Shown one piece after another: positions 42,454 to 52,451 of a stretch of 64,000 nt of DNA. The translations under genes and the position numbers were made by a program. Position 1 is the first letter of the stretch, and every line of letters begins with the position of its first letter. Origin of the DNA: an uncultured Sphaerochaeta sp. (lineage in GTDB: Bacteria; Spirochaetota; Spirochaetia; Sphaerochaetales; Sphaerochaetaceae); the NCBI RefSeq assembly GCF_963677075.1, contig NZ_OY781873.1, positions 1,178,001-1,242,000 of the forward strand, given 5' to 3'. The notes under the pieces are model-generated. The model was not told where the DNA came from and did no database searches. It worked only from the letters and a program-made list of their open reading frames with translations.

Positions 42454-43279
42454 TCTGTAGCTCCTTCTCCATGGATTCAAAGTCGAGCATGGCTTGCTCA
42501 TACAGGTTTTGGTTTGGAACTCCATGGTGCCAGGAGGGAATGTCCTCCATCTCCTTGACCCCTTTCCCCTTCGTGGTATGGGCTATGATCAGAGAGGGTT
42601 TGTTCTCCTTGAACGGCGTAGCCTTGAGCGTATTCACTACCTCGGTCATGGAGTTCCCATTGATCTCCTTCACCTCCCAACCAAAGCTTTCCCAGCGTTG
42701 GGAAAGTGGCTCCAATCCCATGACATCTTCGGTCGAACCTGATATCTGCAGGTGATTTCTGTCAATGATTGCAACCAGGTTGTCCAGCTTGTAGTGGCTC
42801 GCTGCCATTGCAGCTTCCCATACCGATCCTTCGGCAAGTTCTCCGTCCCCCATAAGGGTGAATACCCTGTTTGGCTTGCTATCCTTCTTCAATCCGATCG
42901 CCATACCTACCGAGATGGAAAGTCCATGACCCAGAGCCCCGGTGTTCATCTCAATTCCGGGAATCTTGTTGTTTGGATGCCCAATAAGCGGACTCTTGTA
43001 TTGGCAGAAGGTGGAGAGCAGGCTCTCATCAAAGAACCCACGCTTGGCGAGTGCAGATAGGTATCCTTCCACACTATGACCCTTGGAGAGGATGAAGTAA
43101 TCCCTTCCCTCCCACTTGGGGTTGGAGGGATCGATGTTCATGACTTCAAAGTAGAGAGCTGTGATCACATCGGTGGAGCTGAGAGCGCCACCGGTATGCC
43201 CCGTTTTCGCTTGGTAAATCATGGAAAGCAGGGATTTTCGGATGTCGAGTGCTTGTTGTTTGAGCTCTTGTATAGTCAT
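42446..43279 (-). CDS. Transketolase, N-terminal subunit (split type)
   Basis: A 277-residue TPP-binding half. KTGHTGGALSSTDVITALYF, ILSKGHSVEGYLSAL, GALGHGLSISVGMA and the TPP/Mg motif GDGELAEGSVWEAAM through IIDRNHLQ are present. I use ATG 43279, six bases after GAGG; the ATG two codons before it abuts the SD. It follows the isomerase gene by 12 bp. A second, GC-rich pair of the same type exists at 58896-60679. Confidence 0.93.
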   Translation of the reverse strand: MTIQELKQQALDIRKSLLSMIYQAKTGHTGGALSSTDVITALYFEVMNIDPSNPKWEGRDYFILSKGHSVEGYLSALAKRGFFDESLLSTFCQYKSPLIGHPNNKIPGIEMNTGALGHGLSISVGMAIGLKKDSKPNRVFTLMGDGELAEGSVWEAAMAASHYKLDNLVAIIDRNHLQISGSTEDVMGLEPLSQRWESFGWEVKEINGNSMTEVVNTLKATPFKENKPSLIIAHTTKGKGVKEMEDIPSWHHGVPNQNLYEQAMLDFESMEKELQNV

Positions 43280-43291
43280 TACCATCCTCTT

Positions 43292-44713
43292 TTACTGCAT
43301 GCTGGGGACATCTTCCCCACGGAGATAGGCCTGTACGTCTTCCTCAATTGGATCGTAGAAATCAGCCTTGATCCCAATGTACTTGCAAGCTTCATAGAGG
43401 ATGGGAACGATATTCTGGTGAATACCGACACAGTGGTGGATGTACGGACCAGTAACAATCTTCTCTTCTAGACGTTTGATGTTGTCCACCTCAATCCAGA
43501 GATAGGTTCCCATGCCCTTAGGGCCAGAGGTGCCTTTTGCGTTACCGAGCAACAGTGAGTACTCTCCGTTGTCTCCGTCAAAGCGGCAAAGAGTCAAATT
43601 GCCTCCCTTTGCTTCTGCAGTAAGGCTTCCAGGATGGTCGAAGGCAAGCGGGTAGCCAAGGACGGGCTTTTCTTTTGCCACTGATACTGGCCACGGCCCA
43701 CAGTGTTGCAAGAGTTCTCCGTTGGGGATGTCGGGGTGACGGATGGTCCAGTCGGCGAAGAAGGACCGGTTTTTATCCATGCCGGCTGCTTCCACCAGAA
43801 GAGCGGTTATTGCGCCGTGGATGTCTGTTTCACAAACCACAGGTACACCTTCATCGTTAAGCAAGGCATTGGCAGCACAGGGCATGATACCAAGCTCTCC
43901 CTGTAGGGCATTCCAGCACTGGATGGCAACTGCATTGCATCCATACTGCTCTCTCAGCTTTGCCATTGCCACCTTTAGGGCGGCCACTGTTTCCAGCTGT
44001 TCTTCAGTAACCTTGATGATCATTGACTCCTTAACATAGGAGATGACCTCTGCTACTGCTTCCTTCTCCTCAGCTTTGCATTTCTTGACCGTTTCTATCA
44101 ACTCAGGCATTGGGATAGGGGCAAGCTGTACGTTGAACCGCTCGAGTAGTTCCCCTTCATTGCACATGGTGGTCATGAAGTCGTAGGGACGGGTGGAGAT
44201 CTGGAGAATCCTTATGGACTTGAAGGTCTTTACCGTATTGCAGACAGCAAGGAAGTCACGAATGCCTCTCTCGAAGACTGGATCATTGAGTCTGCAGTTG
44301 GTCATGTAGGTAAAAGGTACCCTGAACCGTCTAAGCACTTTGCCTGTTGCAAAGAGGCCGCACTGTGTATCCCTGAGCCGCTCGCCATTGGGCTCTGGTC
44401 GCTCATCAAGCGGGCCCCAGAGGAGAACAGGAACACCCAACTCCTTTGCAAGACGTGTTGAGACATACTCAGTGCCGAAGTTGCAGTGGGGGAGGAAGAG
44501 CCCATCCACCTTTTCAGCTTTGAATTTCTCCAGAATTTTTACCATATCCTTGTCATCATAGAGGAGACCCTCCTCATTGATGTCTGTAATGTCGACGAAT
44601 TCGATACCGAGTTCGACGAGTCGATCTCGAGTGAGGTTACGATATTTAATGGCATCCGGTGCACTGAAGATACTTCTACGGGTGGGTGCATACCCTAATC
44701 TGATGGTTGGCAT
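43292..44713 (-). CDS. L-fucose/L-arabinose isomerase family protein
   Basis: A 473-residue protein beginning PTIRLGYAPTRRSIF. The body follows the FucI-like sugar isomerase fold: a Rossmann-like N-domain (VDGLFLPHCNFGTEYVST), then metal-site segments NAVAIQCWNALQGELGIMPC and VVCETDIHGAITALL, and a C-terminal beta domain (YLWIEVDNIKRLEEK). SD AAGGAG six bases before ATG 44713; an upstream in-frame ATG at 44731 is less well placed. First gene of the leftward catabolic operon, expected to turn an aldose into a ketose. Confidence 0.88.
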   Translation of the reverse strand: MPTIRLGYAPTRRSIFSAPDAIKYRNLTRDRLVELGIEFVDITDINEEGLLYDDKDMVKILEKFKAEKVDGLFLPHCNFGTEYVSTRLAKELGVPVLLWGPLDERPEPNGERLRDTQCGLFATGKVLRRFRVPFTYMTNCRLNDPVFERGIRDFLAVCNTVKTFKSIRILQISTRPYDFMTTMCNEGELLERFNVQLAPIPMPELIETVKKCKAEEKEAVAEVISYVKESMIIKVTEEQLETVAALKVAMAKLREQYGCNAVAIQCWNALQGELGIMPCAANALLNDEGVPVVCETDIHGAITALLVEAAGMDKNRSFFADWTIRHPDIPNGELLQHCGPWPVSVAKEKPVLGYPLAFDHPGSLTAEAKGGNLTLCRFDGDNGEYSLLLGNAKGTSGPKGMGTYLWIEVDNIKRLEEKIVTGPYIHHCVGIHQNIVPILYEACKYIGIKADFYDPIEEDVQAYLRGEDVPSMQ

Positions 44714-44748
44714 GATGCGCTCCTTTATCATGTGAAAAGTATATATGC

Positions 44749-44777
44749 AGAGTACGACAGTCTGTTTTGTAAGTCAA
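44749..44777 (-). promoter_or_regulatory. Promoter of the isomerase-transketolase-kinase operon
   Basis: Minus strand: TTGACT, 17 bases, TACTCT, about 36 bp before the isomerase ATG. The short dyad ACAG-T-CTGT lies in the spacer. Confidence 0.65.
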
Positions 44778-44987
44778 GGAATAATACTCCATATACTTTC
44801 ATTTATTTTCATTTGATTTTTATTTAACCAAAAAAGATTGCGATTATGGGAGAGAAATTTGGGAAATTATATGGAATGGTTTGTATTTCTTGCAATATAA
44901 TTCGCGAGTTTGCGAAATGCTTGCTTTTCAAATTATCCAATATGCTTTAGGATGTTATGCATAAGAAAATAAGGAAGAACAATAAAA

Positions 44988-45749
44988 ATGCTTGCAAACG
45001 AAAGGCGTAACAAAATACTGGAATTTATCCAAGAAGATGGAAGTGCACGAGTTAAGACTTTAAGCGAAATGTTTCATGTCAGTGAGCCAACCATTAGGCA
45101 AGATTTGGAGGTGTTGGAGAAGGATGGGCATATTGTCCGCGAACATGGAGGAGCATTTTTAAAAACAATGTCTCGTCAGGTAAGCACCCTTACGCTCCAG
45201 CACACAGAACATTTGGACGAGAAGAGAAAGATTGCAGAAAAGGCTCTGGAATATATTAAAGATGGTGATAGCCTTATTCTTGATTCAGGGTCAACTGTAA
45301 CAGAATTGGCTGCAATTTTACATCAGAAAAAAAATCTTACAGTACTTACAAATGCGCTAAATATTGCGTTGTTGGTAGGTTCAAACCCAAATTTTCAACT
45401 GATGGTGTCCGGTGGAGAGTTTAAGCCACCCACGCTCTCTTTGACTGGATTGAAAGCTGCCTCATTCTTTGAAACAGCTTTTGTTGATAAATTATTCCTA
45501 GCATCAGGAGGCGTTGCGCAGTCTTTGGATCTGACCTATCCAAGTTTTAATGATTTGGTTGTTAAGCGAGCTATGATCAATTCCGCTCATGAAACATATT
45601 TGCTCGTTGATTCAAGTAAGTTTGGTAAAACAAGTATAGCATCGCTTGGAAATCTATCACAGATAGACTATATCATTACAGATGCCGGCATCGCTGCAGA
45701 ATATGAGAAGAGAATACTTGATTTAGGCGTAAAACTTATAAAGGTTTGA
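44988..45749 (+). CDS. DeoR family transcriptional regulator
   Basis: A 253-residue DeoR/GlpR protein. HTH: RRNKILEFIQEDGSARVKTL through FHVSEPTIRQDLEVLE. The effector domain has the phosphosugar-sensing segments DSGSTVTELA and a late VDSSKFGKTS. It lies between the catabolic operon (leftward) and the CUT2 importer (rightward), so it is the natural regulator of both, with a sugar phosphate of the pathway as inducer. SD AAGGA is about twelve bases upstream. The gene is AT-rich relative to neighbours. Confidence 0.92.
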   Translation: MLANERRNKILEFIQEDGSARVKTLSEMFHVSEPTIRQDLEVLEKDGHIVREHGGAFLKTMSRQVSTLTLQHTEHLDEKRKIAEKALEYIKDGDSLILDSGSTVTELAAILHQKKNLTVLTNALNIALLVGSNPNFQLMVSGGEFKPPTLSLTGLKAASFFETAFVDKLFLASGGVAQSLDLTYPSFNDLVVKRAMINSAHETYLLVDSSKFGKTSIASLGNLSQIDYIITDAGIAAEYEKRILDLGVKLIKV

Positions 45750-45907
45750 GCAGTAGCATGCTGTGTTGTGTATTTAGAGCAAAACACGTTGAGTCTTAAT
45801 AAATACAAACAGAAAGTGTGTGTTTTCAAGTTAGACTACAAAAAAAAATAAAAACAAGTAAAAATATTCTATAATCTCTAAAACGAAAGAAATAGAAAAT
45901 ATTTTCA

Positions 45908-45936
45908 TTGACAGCTCAAGTTTGCCATATTACCAT
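45908..45936 (+). promoter_or_regulatory. Promoter of the CUT2 importer operon
   Basis: Consensus TTGACA, 17 bases, TACCAT, about 32 bp before the binding-protein ATG. TTTTCATT just before the -35 also occurs upstream of the divergent isomerase operon (near 44800), a candidate DeoR-site component. Confidence 0.65.
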
Positions 45937-45953
45937 CGAAGTACAAACCATAA

Positions 45954-46913
<960 letters not shown>

Positions 46914-46924
46914 ATTGAATAGTA

Positions 46925-46954
46925 ATATAGCTCCTCCAAAAAGAGGAGCTATAT
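46925..46954 (+). terminator. Hairpin after the RbsB-like gene
   Basis: Perfect 12-bp stem ATATAGCTCCTC / GAGGAGCTATAT with loop CAAAAA, 11 bp after the stop, followed by TT and then ACA. Weak U-tract, so partial termination or 3'-end protection. Confidence 0.85.
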
Positions 46955-46975
46955 TTACAAATTGGGTGGATTCGA

Positions 46976-47653
46976 ATGAAACTTTTACGAAATGCTTTTC
47001 TTATCTTAATGATTTCATCGGTTTTTATGTCGTGTACGTTTGTAAAGCATGATGGTTCAAGTACGAGTAAAAATGATGATGGTGTATCCTTTTATTTTGA
47101 AGATGAGTCGTTTGATGCTGTTGAATATGTGCATGGTATTTGGGACGATCAAGTTCTTGGCACTTTTAAAGAAGAAGCACGTGAATTGGAAGCGTTGTTG
47201 AATGGTTTAAGAACGGATCCCGAAAAAACCAAAGAAGCCTACGGAATACGAAAAGAAGAACTTTCACCATACACATTTATTGTCTCTGGTAGAATTCCTA
47301 TCAAAGAAGTGAATAGAGAATCTTCAGCAGGATTGCTTGTGTTGGATATTCTCGATTTGAGCGAAGAATCAAACTGCACGATACAGATTGGACCAGTTAT
47401 CAAGAAAAGTATGGTCAGAGATGCTCTGGAATTTATCAAGTTCGATGATTTCAACAACCAAATTGAATTCGCAAATATCTCACGAGAAATCAATTTTTAT
47501 ATCAGAGACAATATTGTTCCTTCAGTTGATGATTCATGGAAGCCTGGAATGGTTGTTGATTTTCTGGGTGCATTTACGCTCTTTGATGGATCAGAAGAAG
47601 TAATGATAACACCAGTCCAACTAGAGTTATGTAGTGGTGATGCCAATGAGTGA
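46976..47653 (+). CDS. DUF2291 family lipoprotein of the sugar ABC operon
   Basis: A 225-residue lipoprotein with Cys20 in FMSC. The body contains GIWDDQVLGTFKEEARELEAL, and YTFIVSGRIPIKEVNRESSAG with LLVLDILD, which matches the DUF2291 family found with CUT2 importers. Its role is not known; it may assist the binding protein or the permease on the outer face of the membrane. It lies between the binding protein and ATPase genes and overlaps the ATPase start by 8 bp. Confidence 0.8.
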   Translation: MKLLRNAFLILMISSVFMSCTFVKHDGSSTSKNDDGVSFYFEDESFDAVEYVHGIWDDQVLGTFKEEARELEALLNGLRTDPEKTKEAYGIRKEELSPYTFIVSGRIPIKEVNRESSAGLLVLDILDLSEESNCTIQIGPVIKKSMVRDALEFIKFDDFNNQIEFANISREINFYIRDNIVPSVDDSWKPGMVVDFLGAFTLFDGSEEVMITPVQLELCSGDANE

Positions 47654-49193
47654 TCAAGTAATTCTTCGGGCAGAAAATATCCGTAAAGTGTATCCTGGCA
47701 CCACGGCATTAAAAGGGGTTGATTTTAATGTTTATGAGGGCAAGGTGAATGTACTGGTAGGGGAGAATGGCGCAGGGAAATCTACGCTCATGAAAATACT
47801 GTCTGGTGTAGAGACTCCTACAAGTGGAAAATTCTACTTGCGTGATGAAGAATTAACTCATCTAACTCCAAAGACAGCTACACAGAAAGGAATAGGGATT
47901 ATCTATCAGGAGCTAAGTCTCTTCCCTAACCTCAATGTGGCTGAAAACATCTTTATGAATAAGGAGCTGTTGAAAAATAAAGGGTGGATTGATCACAAAA
48001 CCCAAGAACAGAAAGCAAAGGAATTATTGAGAAAACTAGAACAAGATATAAATCCTAAAAGAAAGGTTAGTTCCTTGAAAGTCGGCCAACAACAGATAGT
48101 GGAGATAGCTCGTGCTCTAGCTGAAGATATTAACATACTTATTATGGATGAACCTACTTCTGCACTCTCAAAAACGGAAGTCGAAATACTATTTAAGATT
48201 ATTGATGAATTGAAATCAAACGGGGTTTCTATCATTTACATCTCCCACCGGCTAGAAGAACTAATACAGATTGGTGATTACATCACTGTTTTACGTGATG
48301 GCGAGTTAATTACGGAAAAGCCAATGAGTGATGTAAATCTTCAATGGATTATCTCTTCTATGGTCGGGGGTGAAGCAAGTAAAATATTTCATTCTGGGAA
48401 ACGTACGATTGGAGATGTCGTCCTGGAAGTAAAAGATCTTTTTTTTCATGGGCCTGCTGAGGAACCTCTATTGAAAAGTATTTCTTTTGATGTACGAAAG
48501 GGAGAGGTTCTTGGTATATATGGGTTACTTGGAGCAGGCAGAACAGAAACCCTGGAGTCAATTATGGGGCTTCATACTGATGCTCGAGGTGAAATATATC
48601 TTGAGAATGAACTACTTGGCGAACCCGATATTAAATCAAGAATTAGAAAAGGTATTGCTCTGGTTCCTGAGGATAGGCAGCGAGAGGGCATTGTACAAAC
48701 AATGAGTGTTTCGCATAACCTTACATTGCCGGGTCTCTGGAGAATAGTCAAACAAAAGATACACATCAGTGGGAGTAATGAGTCAAGCTGTGTAAATGAA
48801 ACAATTTCAAGCATGTCAATCAAAACTTCCAATTCTGAGAATTCAATCATGTCTCTTAGTGGAGGAAACCAACAGAAAGTAGTATTTGGGAAAAGTCTCT
48901 TAACCCAGCCGAAAGTATTACTCTTGGACGAACCCACAAGGGGTATCGATGTTGGAGCAAAAGGTGAAATTTTTAATATCATGAATAATTTAGCTCGGGA
49001 AGGGCTTGCAATTATCATGGTTACAAGTGAGTTGAAAGAACTGTTAGCAATTTGTGACAGAGTGATCGTTCTTTCCAAAGGCAAGATTACCGGTAATTTT
49101 GGAAAAGAAGAAATTACGGAAGAGAATATTGTAAATGCTTCAACTATAGGGCATATGACTACAGCGCAGAGGTTCGGAGGAAAAGACAAATGA
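47646..49193 (+). CDS. Sugar ABC transporter duplicated ATPase (RbsA/XylG family)
   Basis: A 515-residue CUT2 ATPase. First domain: Walker A GENGAGKST and Walker B ILIMDEPTSAL. Second domain: degenerate Walker A GLLGAGRTE, signature SLSGGNQQK and intact Walker B LLLDEPTRGIDVGAK, in contrast to the importer at 1318-2802. I use ATG 47646; in-frame GTG and ATG codons up to 12 bp upstream are weaker choices because of SD position. It drives uptake through the following permease. Confidence 0.93.
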   Translation: MSDQVILRAENIRKVYPGTTALKGVDFNVYEGKVNVLVGENGAGKSTLMKILSGVETPTSGKFYLRDEELTHLTPKTATQKGIGIIYQELSLFPNLNVAENIFMNKELLKNKGWIDHKTQEQKAKELLRKLEQDINPKRKVSSLKVGQQQIVEIARALAEDINILIMDEPTSALSKTEVEILFKIIDELKSNGVSIIYISHRLEELIQIGDYITVLRDGELITEKPMSDVNLQWIISSMVGGEASKIFHSGKRTIGDVVLEVKDLFFHGPAEEPLLKSISFDVRKGEVLGIYGLLGAGRTETLESIMGLHTDARGEIYLENELLGEPDIKSRIRKGIALVPEDRQREGIVQTMSVSHNLTLPGLWRIVKQKIHISGSNESSCVNETISSMSIKTSNSENSIMSLSGGNQQKVVFGKSLLTQPKVLLLDEPTRGIDVGAKGEIFNIMNNLAREGLAIIMVTSELKELLAICDRVIVLSKGKITGNFGKEEITEENIVNASTIGHMTTAQRFGGKDK

Positions 49194-50272
49194 AGAATGC
49201 CATTAAAAATAATGATTTCTCTATCGGTATGATTTTACTCAAGTTGAGGACAATTATTGCCCTTGTGCTTTTAGTAATAGTTTTCACAGTGTTATTGAAT
49301 ACTACACGTGGTATAAATTTCCTTCACCCTGTAAACCTCATGACTATAGCAAAACATGTTGCAATTACTGGAATCATGGCAATTGGAATGACTTTTGTCA
49401 TCTTGACAGGTGGAATAGATTTATCAGTTGGTTCTATTGTAGGGCTCTGTGGAATGATTGCTGGTGGTCTTATCAACGAAGGTATCGTTCTCAATATGTT
49501 TGGGGGAACCTTGTACTTGCATGTTCCTCTAATCATTTTCGTTTGCTTAGTGCTCGGTACTGCCATTGGTGGGGTGAATGGATTGCTTATCACTAGGCTG
49601 AATGTTGCTCCTTTTATAGGAACGCTTGGGATGATGTATATTGCAAGAGGATTTGCAAATATTCGTTCGGGTGGTGCAACATTTCCTAACCTTCAAGGAA
49701 AACCAGAACTAGGAAATACAGGATTTCCAATCCTTGGTGCTGGTAGATTCCTTGGTATGCCCTTATCCGTTTGGTTGATGATAGTACTGATGCTAATTAC
49801 AATATATGTTGCAAAGAAAACTCCATTTGGAAGGCATATATACGCCATTGGAGGTAATCAACGGGCGGCAGAGCTGTCTGGAATTCAAGTTAAGAAAGTA
49901 ACAACCCTGGTATATATGTTCTCTGGATTTACTTCGGCCTTGGTGGGGCTGATTATTGCCAGTCAATTAGTTGCTGCTCACCCCGCTACAGGTGAAAGTT
50001 ATGAGATGAATGCCATTGCTGCGGCTGTCCTTGGTGGAACAAGTCTTTCAGGAGGAATAGGAAGTATTGGAGGGACTATCATTGGCGCTTTTGTAATTGG
50101 AGTGTTAAGTGATGGTCTGGTAATGCTGGGTGTGTCTGAGTTCTGGCAGAATGTGATAAAAGGATTGGTGATTCTCGCTGCAGTAATTCTGGACCAAACT
50201 CAGCAACGAATAAATGCACGCTCATCGGAGACTCGCGATAAGAAGCAAAGAAAAACAGTCAAAAGCGCATGA
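49190..50272 (+). CDS. Sugar ABC transporter permease (RbsC family)
   Basis: A 360-residue membrane protein with about ten helices. ILTGGIDLSVGSIVGL and GLLITRLNVAPFIGTLG are the CUT2 permease motifs, and LGGTSLSGGIGSIGGTIIGA lies near the C-terminus. It overlaps the ATPase stop by 4 bp. A single permease gene, so the channel should be a homodimer, unlike the first importer in the window. Basic C-terminal tail. A terminator follows. Confidence 0.93.
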   Translation: MKNAIKNNDFSIGMILLKLRTIIALVLLVIVFTVLLNTTRGINFLHPVNLMTIAKHVAITGIMAIGMTFVILTGGIDLSVGSIVGLCGMIAGGLINEGIVLNMFGGTLYLHVPLIIFVCLVLGTAIGGVNGLLITRLNVAPFIGTLGMMYIARGFANIRSGGATFPNLQGKPELGNTGFPILGAGRFLGMPLSVWLMIVLMLITIYVAKKTPFGRHIYAIGGNQRAAELSGIQVKKVTTLVYMFSGFTSALVGLIIASQLVAAHPATGESYEMNAIAAAVLGGTSLSGGIGSIGGTIIGAFVIGVLSDGLVMLGVSEFWQNVIKGLVILAAVILDQTQQRINARSSETRDKKQRKTVKSA

Positions 50273-50284
50273 TAATAATAGAAG

Positions 50285-50315
50285 CCCCTGTGTTTCAATC
50301 TTGCACAGGGGTTTT
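50285..50315. terminator. Terminator between convergent genes
   Basis: CCCCTGTG / CACAGGGG 8-bp stem with an 11-base loop and TTTTC on the plus strand, 12 bp after the permease stop. The opposite dehydrogenase gene ends 32 bp further on. Confidence 0.85.
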
Positions 50316-50346
50316 CTTTCTACTATTCAGAATAGTATGATATTCC

Positions 50347-51378
50347 TTACAACTCAATCATCACCTTCACAACATCCTGATGCCCCTCGGCAGCATACTC
50401 ATATGCTTCTACTGCATTCTCAAAAGGAAATACCTTGGAGATCAGGGGTTTGACATCGATAGAACCATTTGCCACCAAGGCTACTGCCCTGTCAAAGGTG
50501 TTCGTGTAGCGAAAGAGCGTCTCAATACGAAGGCCACGAACCTGCAGTAAGGAAACATCAAGAGGAACAGTTCCGTTCATCATACCTACCAGTACCACTG
50601 TAGCACCGCGTTTGGCACAACGGAAGAAAGAAGGGTAGACCCTTGGGCTACCCGAGGCTTCAAAGAGGCGATCTACCCCTTCATTGTTTGTTTCAGCCAT
50701 GATGCTTGCCTGTAGATCCTGGTTTGCCACATTGATGGGAATGATATTCTTATAGGAAGCTGCGATGGCTAGCTTCTCCTCTTTTACGTCGCTGATGAAG
50801 ACCTTGGAGCATCCAGCAGCAAGGCAGGAGATTGCAACCATAATGCCAATGGTTCCTGCTCCTACAACCAGGGCCGTGTCACCAGGTGTTACCTGGGCTT
50901 TTTTTGCAGCCTCAATACCTGTTGCCAGCGGTTCCATCATGGCTCCTTCCTGCAGGCTGACACCTTCAGGTAACTTGAAACAGAAACGGGATGGATGTAC
51001 GACCTGCTCACGCAAGCAGCCATGAATGGGCGGGGTAGCCCAGAAAGAGATATCCGGGTCAAGGTGATAGTTGCCTTCCAATACTTGCTTTGCTTGCAGG
51101 TTGGGAACCCCTGGCTCCATGCAGACCAGATCTCCAATCTCTAGGTCGGTAACATGTTTTCCTTTAGCCACCACGACTCCGGCAGCCTCGTGGCCGAGAA
51201 TCATAGGCTCCTTGACGACGAACTCCCCAATGGCTCCTTCAGTGTAATAGTGCACGTCACTACCACAGATACCGCATGCTTTAACATCAACAGTTACATC
51301 ATAGGGGCCCATGTGCTCCTCAATGGGAAAATCACGTACGCACAGTCGTCCCTTTTCTTCCAGTACCAGTGCTTTCAT
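50347..51378 (-). CDS. Zn-dependent polyol dehydrogenase (sorbitol/xylitol dehydrogenase-like)
   Basis: A 343-residue medium-chain dehydrogenase. Catalytic zinc site: Cys38 (CGICGSD), His63-Glu64 (ILGHE) and Glu in MMEPLATG. NAD loop: VVGAGTIGIM. The region after PGVP that often holds the four structural-zinc cysteines has none, as in sorbitol dehydrogenases. It probably oxidises a polyol to the ketose used by the neighbouring kinase and transketolase. Transcribed toward the importer from its own promoter region. Confidence 0.9.
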   Translation of the reverse strand: MKALVLEEKGRLCVRDFPIEEHMGPYDVTVDVKACGICGSDVHYYTEGAIGEFVVKEPMILGHEAAGVVVAKGKHVTDLEIGDLVCMEPGVPNLQAKQVLEGNYHLDPDISFWATPPIHGCLREQVVHPSRFCFKLPEGVSLQEGAMMEPLATGIEAAKKAQVTPGDTALVVGAGTIGIMVAISCLAAGCSKVFISDVKEEKLAIAASYKNIIPINVANQDLQASIMAETNNEGVDRLFEASGSPRVYPSFFRCAKRGATVVLVGMMNGTVPLDVSLLQVRGLRIETLFRYTNTFDRAVALVANGSIDVKPLISKVFPFENAVEAYEYAAEGHQDVVKVMIEL

Positions 51379-51457
51379 TGTATGCTTCTCCTCATTACTA
51401 TTCTAAGTCATTGTGGGCGGCATGCAACCTGGAAACGACAATATTTTAGGTACGAGC

Positions 51458-52255
51458 CTAGAACTTCATCATTGCCCAGCGTCCGATCGTCTCAAATCCA
51501 AGTCTGTGATACATGGCGCCTGCTGCAGGGTTGTCGTAGAAAAGGCAGAGGAATGAGAGTCCTCTCTCAAACCCCTGTTCACAGAGATGATTCATCACTA
51601 TGGACGCATAGCCTCTCTGACGGTAGGCAGGATGTGTCGCCACACCAATGATCATGGCTCCACTTCTTGTCGTAGCAGTGGTATAAGCTGTGCATACCAA
51701 CCGGCCATCTTTGAAAATTCCATACCCTTCACAGCCTTTCTCATAGTTTTCCCTTGTTTGCGTGAGCTTCTCTTCCTCATGCTCGATGTAGGGCTTTGAG
51801 AATTCGTCTATCAGCTTATAGAGGTTTACAATGTCTTGGGCGTGGCTAGAATCAAGTTTGAGTATATCTTCCGTTCCAGTTTTGAGCTTCTTGAAAGTAT
51901 CACTTTTAAGGCGACACAAATATGTGCCTTGAAAGGGAATGGTGGGGTAGTAAGGGGCCAATTGTTCGAGAATAGTTTCCTTTGCACTGATGCATTGGAT
52001 CTCTTGGTTTTGTAAGAACTCGGCCACAGCTTGCGCATCAAACTGGTCCTTGTTACTGGAGATGATGAAATTGGTGTAGTACCTGAGCAACAGGCAATCC
52101 CAATCCTCACCGAAAGCCCAGAGGGAGACTGTCTCAGTCTCCAATCCGTACTGTTCGATATCACCTTCAATGAAGAGGTTCATCTCTTTCTCTTCTGCTA
52201 TGTAGGCACGTATCGCAGGTATATCCTTGTTTGTTAACTGTATTGGAGTGTGCAT
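51458..52255 (-). CDS. GNAT family N-acetyltransferase
   Basis: A 265-residue protein with an N-terminal helical/beta domain of about 140 residues and a C-terminal GNAT domain: GAMIIGVATHPAYRQRGYAS gives the acetyl-CoA pyrophosphate loop (RQRGYAS), followed by FLCLFYDNPAAGAMYHRLGF. ATG 52255 is preceded at six bases by a -10 box of a good promoter and has no SD. A longer reading adds 24 residues that span this promoter. The acceptor substrate is unknown. Confidence 0.88.
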   Translation of the reverse strand: MHTPIQLTNKDIPAIRAYIAEEKEMNLFIEGDIEQYGLETETVSLWAFGEDWDCLLLRYYTNFIISSNKDQFDAQAVAEFLQNQEIQCISAKETILEQLAPYYPTIPFQGTYLCRLKSDTFKKLKTGTEDILKLDSSHAQDIVNLYKLIDEFSKPYIEHEEEKLTQTRENYEKGCEGYGIFKDGRLVCTAYTTATTRSGAMIIGVATHPAYRQRGYASIVMNHLCEQGFERGLSFLCLFYDNPAAGAMYHRLGFETIGRWAMMKF

Positions 52256-52261
52256 GTCAGT

Positions 52262-52290
52262 ACTATAGAGATTGTAAAAGTTGGTTTCAA
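52262..52290 (-). promoter_or_regulatory. Promoter of the GNAT gene, leaderless geometry
   Basis: Minus strand: TTGAAA, 17 bases, TATAGT, then six bases to the ATG. No Shine-Dalgarno sequence. The clearest leaderless candidate in the window. Confidence 0.75.
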
Positions 52291-52345
52291 TATATATGTA
52301 TGGCTTTTTATGGGGAATGAAATTCAAATCTTCAAGAATTATTAT

Positions 52346-52374
52346 TTGACCTCAACCCATAAGCCCTCTATGAT
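52346..52374 (+). promoter_or_regulatory. Promoter of the sodium-pump beta/gamma genes
   Basis: TTGACC, 17 bases, TATGAT. The predicted start of transcription is near 52381, directly before the leader hairpin. Confidence 0.78.
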
Positions 52375-52384
52375 TAACAACGTT

Positions 52385-52436
52385 GGGGGAGCTTCATTGC
52401 CCTAGTGCGAAGTCAACTTCTCCCCCTATTCTTTTT
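52385..52436 (+). terminator. Leader terminator/attenuator ahead of the beta-subunit gene
   Basis: GGGGGAG (52385) pairs with CTCCCCC (52420); inside, CTTC and GAAG pair; TATTCTTTTT follows. It lies between the promoter and the gene's SD, so it is a 5'-leader terminator rather than the end of another gene. No known riboswitch class matches by eye. Confidence 0.68.
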
Positions 52437-52451
52437 CCCCGGAGGTTCTCT

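Noticed and set aside
52385..52436. Fluoride, preQ1 or SAM-type riboswitch before the beta-subunit gene
   Set aside because: Length and conserved core bases do not match these classes; I keep it only as an unclassified attenuator.
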